This document shows positions 26,681 through 33,972 of a stretch of 64,000 bases of DNA, piece by piece; position 1 is the stretch's first letter, and each line of letters begins with the position of its first letter. The stretch is from positions 124,001 through 188,000 of the forward strand of contig CAXXXY010000006.1 of assembly GCA_963667515.2 (NCBI GenBank), given 5' to 3'. A program made the position numbers and the translations under genes. Under the pieces are notes generated by a model, which did no database searches, was not told the DNA's origin, and saw only the letters and a program-made list of their open reading frames with translations. The DNA is from VYDC01 sp963667515 (lineage in GTDB: Bacteria; Chloroflexota; Dehalococcoidia; UBA2979).

Positions 26681-26869
26681 AGCAGCGTTCCGCTGCACTC
26701 GAGGGGCAGCGTTCCGCTGCACTCGAGGGGCTGCCGCTCCTCAAAGAGGGCGGCCGGGCTCGGGCGAGCCGGCTGGCGGCGTCGAGGGCTACGCGAGCGC
26801 GCACGTGGGAGTCCCCCCGCTCTCTACGAGGATGCGGCAGCCCCCAGGGTCGAGCGGAACGCTGCCTCG
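26681..26869. repeat. MITE-like element with inverted GCGTTCCGC ends
   Basis: The left end has two tandem units of GCAGCGTTCCGCTGC plus ACTCGAGGGG(CTGCCGC). The right end is the inverse, GCGGCAGCCCCCAGGG then TCGAGCGGAACGCTGC. The centre contains GGCGGCGTCGAGGGCT, shared with the 20.5-kb and 51.8-kb elements. It fills the space between the two amidohydrolase genes and begins right after the TAA of the upstream one. No gene is seen in it. Confidence 0.75.
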
Positions 26870-27847
26870 TTACCAGCCGAAGTCGATGTTGCTGAACACC
26901 TTCTTGGCGGCGCCGTGGCAGATGCCGTCGCGCTCCTCCTCCGTGAACGTCACGCCGTACTTGGCGCCGGACTCCGGGAGATTCTTGAAGAAGTCCGTCC
27001 AGGCCTGCGTCTGCGCGCGGGAGCGGCTGCCGACGCCCGCCTGCGGCAGGTCCGTGCCCCAGACGATGCGCTCCGGCCCCACCGAGTCCAGGAACACGCG
27101 CATCACGCGCGCCAGCTGGGGGAGGTTCTCCTCCTTCATGGCGCCAAGGGCCTGCCAGTCGCAGAGGTCCAGCCAGATGTTGCGGTGGCGCGAGCCCGCC
27201 ATCAGCCCCTGCCAGTACGCCCCCGTCTCGAAGGGCGCCTGCAGGTTCACGTGACCCATAATGATGCGCAGCTCGGGGTAGCGCCGAGCGACCAGCTCCA
27301 CCCACTCCGGCCACGCCCAGATGTTGCCGCCCGTGTGAATCAGCACCGGCACATCGAGCTCGATCGCCTTCTCGTAGAGCGGGAAGCAGCGCTCGTCGTT
27401 GGCCTGGTAGCCGTTGGGCGGGTAGACCTTCAGGCCGACGGCGCCCCACTCCTTCACGGCCTGCTCGAAGAGGGCGACCGCCCGCGGGCGGCGCGGGTCG
27501 TAGCTCGCCATCGCCCACAGCTTGCCGGGGTTCTCCTTGCAGACCTCCTGCGCGAGGCGGTTGAACTCCTCGGCGGGGAGCTGGTTGTCCTCGGTGGGGC
27601 CGTAGGCGAGCCCCCAGTCGAGCACCATGATGATCGAGGCGTCGATGCCGTAGGAGTCCATCTCCCCGCGGGCGACCTTGCCGGTCGCGTCCATCGTGGG
27701 CGACTGCTTGATGCGCTCCATCACCTGCTCGACGGTGCGGCCGGTGCGGGCGGCGATGCCCTCGGCGCTGAACTTCGGCAGGTGGCTCGGGGGGAACCAG
27801 TCGTAGCCCCAGAGGTGCCGGTGGACGTCGATGATCTTCGTGGCCAT
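26870..27847 (-). CDS. Amidohydrolase family protein (amidohydrolase_2 type), copy B
   Basis: 325 residues, a clear paralogue of copy A over its whole length. Metal ligands: DVHRHLW (HxH), IIMGHVNLQAPFETGAYW and VWGTDLPQAG. Long shared blocks such as GLKVYPPNGYQANDERCFP point to a recent duplication or strong common function. ATG at 27847, with GGGGGAG before it. It may form an operon with copy A although a repeat element separates them. The substrate is unknown; an aromatic or acyl-ring intermediate fits the neighbouring catabolic genes. Confidence 0.85.
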   Translation of the reverse strand: MATKIIDVHRHLWGYDWFPPSHLPKFSAEGIAARTGRTVEQVMERIKQSPTMDATGKVARGEMDSYGIDASIIMVLDWGLAYGPTEDNQLPAEEFNRLAQEVCKENPGKLWAMASYDPRRPRAVALFEQAVKEWGAVGLKVYPPNGYQANDERCFPLYEKAIELDVPVLIHTGGNIWAWPEWVELVARRYPELRIIMGHVNLQAPFETGAYWQGLMAGSRHRNIWLDLCDWQALGAMKEENLPQLARVMRVFLDSVGPERIVWGTDLPQAGVGSRSRAQTQAWTDFFKNLPESGAKYGVTFTEEERDGICHGAAKKVFSNIDFGW

Positions 27848-28008
27848 GCGCTGCTCCCCCTCCGCATCGCGCGCGGGCCGGGGCGCCGCGACCGCGGCCG
27901 CCCGCGCGGCGCGCCGAGCTTAGGCGGCGCCGACAAGGGCGCGCAACGTGCGCGGGCGAGGACGAGCGTCGGCAGCGGCATGAGACGGGGCGGCGGGCTC
28001 GGGCCGGG

Positions 28009-29452
28009 CTACGCGGCCCGCGGGACCGCGCGGCGCGCCTCGTAGCCGCCGGTGGCGTCGGCGAACTCCGCCTCACAGCGGTCGGCGACCGCCAGCAGCG
28101 CGTCGGCGCACGCCGGGTCGAAGTGCGTGCCGGCGTTCTCCTGGATGTAGGCGCGGGCCTGCTCGCGGCTGAGCGCGCCGCGATAGGAGCGCTCCGAGCG
28201 GAGCGCGTCGTAGACATCGGCGACCGCGGCGATGCGGGCCTCCGCGGGGATCGCGACGCCCGCGAGGCGATCCGGGTAGCCGCGGCCGTCCCAGCGCTCG
28301 TGGTGGTGGCGGATCACGGCGCGCTCGCCGGCGTCCGGGAAGGACGCGGCCAGTATCTGGTCGCCGCGCGCGGGATGCTCCTCGATGACGGCGCGCTCCT
28401 CGTCGGTCAGCGGGCCGGGCTTGTGCAGGATCGCGTCGGGCACGCCGATCTTGCCCACGTCGTGCAGCAGCGCTCCCTGCGCCAGCGCGCGCAGCCGGCC
28501 GGCCGGCAGGCGCATCTCCTGCCCGATCAGCACGGCCAGCGCCGCCACGCGCTCGCCGTGGCCCAGCGTGTAGCCGTCGCGCGCCTCCAGCGCCGCCGCG
28601 AGACTCAGGATCGACTCGGCGCGCCCGCCGCGGATCTGCTCGATGGCGTCCGAGATGCCCAGGTCCTCGAAGGCGCGCAGCGGGCCGGCGGCGCGCGCGT
28701 ACTCCGCCAGCAGCCCCCACAGCAGCGTGCTGAACGCCCCCAGCAGCTGCAGGTGGTAGAGCCCACCACGAGAGGTACCAGACGGTGCCGTAGTGCATCG
28801 TCACCTGCGCCTCGAGCAGCAGCAGCGCGCCCAGCGCGACCGAGAGGTGGATCGGGCGGCCGCTGCGGCGGTAGTCCTCGAAGTAGCGGTACGCGGCGAG
28901 CGCCGTGAGCGCGACCACGAGCACGAGCGTGCCGTCCAGGAAGAGGCGCTCGTTGACGATGCGCGGCGGCACGGACTCGGGCCGCGCGAGCCCCAGCGCC
29001 GCGTAGGCGCCCAGCGCCACCACCGTTCCGAGCAGCAGCGTGCCGCGCCGGCGCACCATCGCGCGCGCCACGACGGGCGGCGGCTCGGCCGTGGAGGCGG
29101 CCAGCAGGATCGACGCCGCGAGCAGGCTGAGGCGCGCGGAGAAGCCCGTCACGGCGAAGTAGCGCGACTCCACGAGGAAGCCGGGCGTGGTGAGCCCGTG
29201 CACGCTGAAGAAGCCCGCCATCGTGAGGAACGAGAGCGCCAGCAGCAGCACGCGCGCCCGCGGGACGCGCAACGCGGCCGCCGTGGCCACCGAGGCGAGC
29301 AGCAGGCTGAGCAGCGCCACCGAGCTGACGACGTAGAAGTGCTGCGTAGGGGCGGGGGCGGCGCGGTCGTACCAGCCGAGGCCGCGCATCCCCACGACGG
29401 GCAGCACCGCGATCAACGCGGTCAGCACCAGCAGCGGCATGGAGCGCCTCAT
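28009..29452 (-). pseudogene. Membrane HD-GYP phosphodiesterase with a 1-base frameshift
   Basis: The N-terminal half has about seven to eight transmembrane helices; the C-terminal half has an HD-GYP domain: LLHDVGKIGVPD, HHHERWDGRGYP and DVYDALRSERSYR. HD-GYP enzymes hydrolyse cyclic di-GMP. The frames differ by one base at a CCC run (28762-28764). Removing one base joins LSWW to LYHLQLLGAFSTLLWG. Start to stop is 1444 bases, one more than a multiple of three. ATG at 29452 with GGAGG upstream. It is a pseudogene, a slippage-controlled gene or a sequence error. The catalytic part could still be made from an internal start. Confidence 0.8.
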
Positions 29453-29569
29453 CGCACCTCACCTCCGCCCGCTCCTCGGGCGTGCGCCGTCAGCCGAGCG
29501 TCACGGTGAGTATCGGGCGTGCGCGATGGGCGTCGCAGGGCGCGCCGGGGCGCAGCGGGGCGCGTCTAG

Positions 29570-29613
29570 GTGTACTACCCAGGAAGGTTGTTCACAGGCG
29601 GGAGGCGGGGACG
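29570..29613. mobile_element. Remnant end of the IS481-type element
   Basis: 44 bases identical to the transposase-distal end of the four full copies, apart from the outermost base (TGTACTACCCAGGAAGG onward), then identity stops. It is preceded by CTAG (29566-29569), the same target tetranucleotide. A fifth copy was here and most of it has been lost. Confidence 0.85.
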
Positions 29614-29804
29614 TGGCCCGCGGCCTCGGCGGCCGGGACGAGCGTGCCCATGCCGAACGCGAGCGCCAGCACCGCGCCGTTCACGCCCAGCAGCAGCAGC
29701 AGGAAGCGGCGCGCTCCCGGCTGGTGGCGTGCCCCGTCCGTCGCGGCGCTGCCCGCCTCGGCGGGCGGCAGCGGTGGCGGGGCGGCGGGACCTGCGTGCG
29801 CCAC
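29592..29804 (-). CDS. Small predicted single-pass membrane protein ending in IS-derived codons
   Basis: 70 residues: a Pro/Ala-rich N terminus and one transmembrane segment (RRFLLLLLGVNGAVLALAFG). GTG at 29804, with GGGGAG five bases upstream. The last codons, VPASRL plus TGA, are the same as the end of the transposase gene and come from the IS remnant at 29570-29613. The original C terminus was therefore replaced or cut. No family recognised. It is divergent from the VOC gene. It could be a decaying gene. Confidence 0.45.
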   Translation of the reverse strand: MAHAGPAAPPPLPPAEAGSAATDGARHQPGARRFLLLLLGVNGAVLALAFGMGTLVPAAEAAGHVPASRL

Positions 29805-29948
29805 GTTGACTCCCCGCGCGGGGGGCGGTGATGGCCGCCCCTCGATGGGATCGTCGGCCGCCGACGCTCCGCCCCCCACCCTCGAGCGAGCTATCATCCC
29901 GACGCGGCGCGACGGCGCCCGGGAGCGCGGGACGGGGAGCGGAGCGCG

Positions 29949-30581
29949 GTGCGAGAGCTCGACCACCTGATCTACGCGGTGCCCGATCTGGACGCGGCCT
30001 CCCGCGCGCTGGAAGCGGCGCTGGGCGTGCGCCCCGCGGCCGGCGGGCAGCACCCCGGCCGCGGCTCGCACAACGCGCTGCTCGCGCTCGGCGAGGGGCG
30101 CTACCTCGAGGTGATCGCGCGCGATCCGGGGCAGCCCGATCCGCCGCGCCCCCGTCCCTTCGGCCTCGACGAGCTCGCCGCGCCGCGGCTGGCGACGTGG
30201 GCCGTGCGCGCCCCCGCCATCGAGGAGGCCGCCGCCGAGGCCGCCGCGACGGGCTGCGACCCCGGCGCCGTGGAGGAGGGCGGGCGCGAGCTGCCGGGCG
30301 GCGGCCGGCTCTCCTGGCGGCGCACGGCCGGCGATCTCGGCGGCGTGGCGCCGTTCTTCGTCGAGTGGGGGCAGGGCACGCCCCACCCCTCGCTGGATGC
30401 GCCCGCGGGCTGCCGCCTGGTGGCACTGCGCGGCGAGCACCCGCGCCCCGAGGAGCTGGAGCGCTGCCTCGACGCGCTGCAGGCCGAGCTCGCGGTGGCG
30501 TTCGGCGAGGAGCCCCGCCTGATCGCCACGATCGAGGGTCCCGCCGGCCGCCTCGACCTCGAGCGTTCCGCTCGACCCTAG
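29949..30581 (+). CDS. VOC/glyoxalase-like protein
   Basis: 210 residues with a VOC-superfamily start (RELDHLIYAVPDLDAASRA) and YLEVIARDPGQ, resembling the glyoxalase-3-like group. Such proteins bind a metal and act on vicinal-oxygen substrates; a specific reaction cannot be given. GTG at 29949 with GGGGAG upstream, and a TATCAT box at 29892-29897. The last codons LERSARP plus TAG lie in a hairpin repeat that begins at 30559, so the repeat supplies the C terminus and stop. Confidence 0.7.
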   Translation: MRELDHLIYAVPDLDAASRALEAALGVRPAAGGQHPGRGSHNALLALGEGRYLEVIARDPGQPDPPRPRPFGLDELAAPRLATWAVRAPAIEEAAAEAAATGCDPGAVEEGGRELPGGGRLSWRRTAGDLGGVAPFFVEWGQGTPHPSLDAPAGCRLVALRGEHPRPEELERCLDALQAELAVAFGEEPRLIATIEGPAGRLDLERSARP

Positions 30582-30795
30582 GCAGCGTTCCGCCGCACTC
30601 GAGGGCAGCGTTCCGCTGCACTCGAGGGGCTGCCGCTCCTGCCGGCGCACCGAGAAGCTCCGCTGCCCTGCGCAACGGTGCCTGCCGGGGGGATCGGCGT
30701 GCGCTCGAATCCCGGCGTGCCGCTCCCGCTCTCCATATCGTATCCACCGCGACACGAGCAGAAGCGGCAGCCGAGCCGGTGCAGCGGAACGCTGC
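30559..30795. repeat. MITE-like element with inverted GCGTTCCGC ends
   Basis: Left end: three hairpin units (CGAGCGTTCCGCTCG, then CGTTCCGCCG and GCAGCGTTCCGCTGC variants) separated by CCTAGG or CTCGAGG, then GGGGCTGCCGCTCC. Right end, inverted: GCGGCAGCCGAGCCGG then TGCAGCGGAACGCTGC (30764-30795). It lies between two convergent genes. The left end supplies the VOC stop and the right end abuts the crotonase stop. Confidence 0.75.
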
Positions 30796-31683
30796 CTAGT
30801 AGAGGCGCTCCGGGGCCTCGGACTTCACGGGGCCGGTGTACTCGGCCTCGCGCTTCTCCACGAAGGCCTGCATGCCCTCCATGCGGTCGCTCTCGGACTT
30901 CACCTGCGCCACGGCCTTGAGCTGGTTCTCGCGCCGGCGCTCGTAGTAGCCGGGCGGGCGCAGGTTCCCGGAGCGGCGCTGCAGCTCCACCGAGCCCTCG
31001 TTGAGGCGCTGAATCGAGTCCGGGCCCATCCGCGCCGACGCCTCGGCGACCTCGATCGCCTTGTCGAGCACCTGGTCCTTCGGCATCACGTAGTTGGCGA
31101 AGCCCCAGCGGTGGCACTCCTCGGCGGTGAGCCGGCGGTCGGTCATCGTCAGCTCGCGCGCGATCATCGGCGGCAGGAACGTGTTCATCGAGTTCATGCC
31201 GCCGACGTTGATCTTCGCGTGCAGGTCCGCGATGTAGGTGTCGTCCGCCATCACGACCATGTCCGCCATGATCGCGACCTCGAGCCCGCCGCCCACCGCG
31301 GCGCCGTTCAGCGCGGCGACCACCGGCTTGAAGATGTCGTAGTGGTTGCACTGCGTCGCGAACATAACGTGGTTCGGGTCGTCGATGGGGCGCAGCGCGT
31401 CGGAGTCCTTCTCGCCGTACGTGGAGACGAACTCCTTGATGTCGCGGCCCGCGCAGAAGAAGCGGCCGCTGCCCGTCACGACGGCGGCGCGGATCTCGTC
31501 GTTGTTGTTGATCTCATCCCAGCAGGCGACGATGTCGCGGTGCATGGCGGTGTTGAGCGAGTTCGCCGCCTCGGGCCGGTTCATCGTGACAATGGCGATC
31601 TGGCCGCGGCGCTCGAAGGTGGCGGCCTCCAGGTCGTTCAGGTCGAGCCCGAGCTCCCGGACCAGGTCTTTGCCGAACTGCAT
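30796..31683 (-). CDS. Crotonase-fold (enoyl-CoA hydratase/isomerase family) protein, paralogue 1
   Basis: 295 residues. Acyl-CoA oxyanion-hole segments are present (RFFCAGRDIKEF; AALNGAAVGGGLEVA). At the two catalytic-Glu positions of enoyl-CoA hydratase the sequence reads HAKINVGGMNSMNTF, without Glu, so simple hydratase activity is unlikely; decarboxylase, hydrolase or isomerase chemistry is possible. It is closely related to the next gene upstream, which also lacks them. A TATGAT box (minus strand, 31739-31734) lies about 50 bases before the ATG. Its TAG is followed directly by a hairpin repeat. Confidence 0.85.
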   Translation of the reverse strand: MQFGKDLVRELGLDLNDLEAATFERRGQIAIVTMNRPEAANSLNTAMHRDIVACWDEINNNDEIRAAVVTGSGRFFCAGRDIKEFVSTYGEKDSDALRPIDDPNHVMFATQCNHYDIFKPVVAALNGAAVGGGLEVAIMADMVVMADDTYIADLHAKINVGGMNSMNTFLPPMIARELTMTDRRLTAEECHRWGFANYVMPKDQVLDKAIEVAEASARMGPDSIQRLNEGSVELQRRSGNLRPPGYYERRRENQLKAVAQVKSESDRMEGMQAFVEKREAEYTGPVKSEAPERLY

Positions 31684-31841
31684 GCGCCCCCCTCGACTGC
31701 GTCGCGCGACCGGACCCGCCGGCGCTCGGCGGCATCATAGCCCACCGTGCGAGGCGCGCGTGGGACGCAAACGGGCCGGGGCTCTCGCCCCGGCTCGCCG
31801 GTCACGCGCTGGGCGTGAGAGCTGCGGCTCCTCGGCCCTCG

Positions 31842-32690
31842 CTACTCGGCCTTGACGGGGCGCTCGTACTCGGACTCGCGCTTCTCCACGAAGGCCTTCA
31901 TGCCCTCCATGCGGTCGTGGTCGCCCGCGGTCTCGGACATCTGCGCGCGCACGGTCCTGCGCCGCTCCTCGAGGCGCTCGGGGCCAGCGATGTTGCCCGA
32001 TGCGAGCTGGACGTTGATCGAGCCCTCCTTGAGGCGCTGGATCGAGTCCGGGCCCATCCGCGTCGTCGCCTCCGCAACCTCGAGTGCCTTCTCCAGCACC
32101 TGGTCCTTCGGCGTGACGTAGTTCGCGAAGCCCCACGTGTTGCACTCCTGCGCCGTGAGGCGCCGGTCCGTCATCGTCAGCTCGCGAGCGATCATCGGGG
32201 GCAGGAACGTGTTCATGGACGTCATGCCACCCACGTTGATCTTCGCGTGCAGGTCCGCGATGTAGGCGTCGTCCGCCATCACGATCATGTCGCACATGAT
32301 CGCGATCTCCAGGCCGCCGCCCACCGCCGAGCCGTTGAGGGCGCCGATGAGGGGCTTGCGGACGTGGTAGTGGTTGGCGAGGACGCCGAACATCTCGTTG
32401 TCCGGGTCGTCGATCGCGCGCAGCGCCTGCGCCTCGCCGGCGCCGTAGGTGCCCACAAACTCCTTGATGTCGCGGCCCGCGCAGAAGAAGCGTCCGCTGC
32501 CGGTGACGACTGCGGCCTTGATCTCGTCGTTGCGGTTGATCTCGTCCCACGCCGCCACGATGTCGCGGTGGATCGCCGTGTTGAGCGAGTTCAGCGCCTC
32601 CGGCCGGTTGAGCGTGACCACGGCCACCTCGCCGCGGACCTCGAAGATGCCGGACTCCATGTTGCTGAGGTCGACTCCGTACAGTGCCAT
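31842..32690 (-). CDS. Crotonase-fold protein, paralogue 2
   Basis: 282 residues. Same architecture as paralogue 1, with RFFCAGRDIKEFVGTYG, GALNGSAVGGGLEIA and HAKINVGGMTSMNTFLPP, and the same absence of catalytic Glu. Tandem position and long identical blocks suggest duplication. They may form a mixed oligomer or act on related ring-derived acyl-CoAs. ATG at 32690 with GGGGAG close upstream. The stop is TAG. Confidence 0.85.
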   Translation of the reverse strand: MALYGVDLSNMESGIFEVRGEVAVVTLNRPEALNSLNTAIHRDIVAAWDEINRNDEIKAAVVTGSGRFFCAGRDIKEFVGTYGAGEAQALRAIDDPDNEMFGVLANHYHVRKPLIGALNGSAVGGGLEIAIMCDMIVMADDAYIADLHAKINVGGMTSMNTFLPPMIARELTMTDRRLTAQECNTWGFANYVTPKDQVLEKALEVAEATTRMGPDSIQRLKEGSINVQLASGNIAGPERLEERRRTVRAQMSETAGDHDRMEGMKAFVEKRESEYERPVKAE

Positions 32691-32864
32691 GTGCTCCCCT
32701 TCGCAGCCCTCGTGGGCGCTCTCGCTCCTGGCTCGTCTACTCGGACGGGGCAGCGGCGCACGACCGCGCGCGGACATGCGCGCCCCGTCCGGGATCTGCC
32801 GGTCGAACGCGCCGCCCCAGCATGGCCGGCGTTCCCCCGCCGAGCCGCAGATGGCGGAATACTA

Positions 32865-33887
32865 TCACTCCAGCGGTGCCCTCACCACGGCGTCGATGGT
32901 GCGCAGCCGATCCTCGAGCGAGTCGCCGAAGCTCCCGGCCGAGGCGACGATGACCTGGTCGGCCACGCCCACGTAGCGCTTCGTCAGCTCCTCGCGCACC
33001 TCGTCGGCGGGCCCCGTGATGGCGATGCGATCGATCACCTCGGCGCCGATGAGCTGCGAGGCGCGGTCCATGTCGCGGTCCTTCTGCACGGCCTGCCGGA
33101 TCGCCTCGTAGCGGTCGCCGATGCCGTAGTACTCCAGGATGCCCTGGTAGCTCTTGGTCGAGAGGTAGTTGGCGATGGTCTGCCCCGCGAGGTGGCGAGC
33201 CAGGTCCTTGTCCGGGTTCACGACCGTGGTGGCCCACACGCCGAACTCGAAGGGCTCCGTGCGGCCGCTCTTGGCGCGTCCGGCGTCGATGTTGGGGCGC
33301 ACCACCTCGCGCAGGTAATCGGCGCCCACGGTGGGGTGGCCGCAGAGCCCGTCCGCCACCTCGCCCGCGAAGCGCTGCATGTTCTCGTTCACGGCCGCGA
33401 TCCAGATCGGGATCGGGCGCATCACGGCGCGGTCCGAGCGCACGGCGCGAATGCCGCGGATCTGGAGGTACTCGTCCTCCCAGCGGAAGGTCTCGCCCTC
33501 CTCGACCGCCTTCCAGAAGCCCCGTGCCATCGCGATCACGGAGCGCAGCCGGTGGATCGGCCGCGGCACGTCGATGCCGTACTGGTACAGGTTCTGGAGC
33601 TTGGTGCCGGTCGCGATGCCCAGGATCACGCCGCGGTCGGTGAGCGCGTTCATCGTGAGGTAGGAGGAGGCGATGGTGACCGGGTTGCGCAGGAAGGCGC
33701 GCAGGATGCCCGAGCCGACGCGGATGCCGGGGGCCGCCGCGGCCATCGCCGACATGTGCACGATGCCGTCCGAGGCCGGGTTGTCGTCCGTCCACGCCGA
33801 GTCGAAGCCCGCCGCCTGCGCCTTCTGGGCGTAGACGCCGCGCATCTTCGAGCCCGGCACGGCCGCCAGCGTCACCCCGTACTTCAT
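32865..33887 (-). CDS. LLM-class (luciferase-like) flavin or F420-dependent oxidoreductase
   Basis: 340 residues, TIM-barrel LLM pattern: KAQAAGFDSAWTDDNP at the N terminus, LRNPVTIASSYLTMNALTDRG, GIATGTKL and IPIWIAAVNENM. The family uses FMN or F420. Which one cannot be settled here and no F420 synthesis genes are in the window. It lies within the catabolic block with crotonase and CoA-transferase genes on the same strand. ATG at 33887 with GAGGAG six bases before. The stop is TGA. Confidence 0.85.
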   Translation of the reverse strand: MKYGVTLAAVPGSKMRGVYAQKAQAAGFDSAWTDDNPASDGIVHMSAMAAAAPGIRVGSGILRAFLRNPVTIASSYLTMNALTDRGVILGIATGTKLQNLYQYGIDVPRPIHRLRSVIAMARGFWKAVEEGETFRWEDEYLQIRGIRAVRSDRAVMRPIPIWIAAVNENMQRFAGEVADGLCGHPTVGADYLREVVRPNIDAGRAKSGRTEPFEFGVWATTVVNPDKDLARHLAGQTIANYLSTKSYQGILEYYGIGDRYEAIRQAVQKDRDMDRASQLIGAEVIDRIAITGPADEVREELTKRYVGVADQVIVASAGSFGDSLEDRLRTIDAVVRAPLE

Positions 33888-33972
33888 CGCGCGCTCCTCA
33901 TCCTGTGCGGCGCCGCGGTGCATCGCGGCGCGCTCCCATGCCTGCACCGTGGCGTGGCGCACCGTCCCTGGA

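Noticed and set aside
29592..30755. Long minus-strand frame covering the VOC gene
   Set aside because: Only the last 71 codons, downstream of a good ribosome-binding site, are plausible; the rest is a shadow of the VOC gene.
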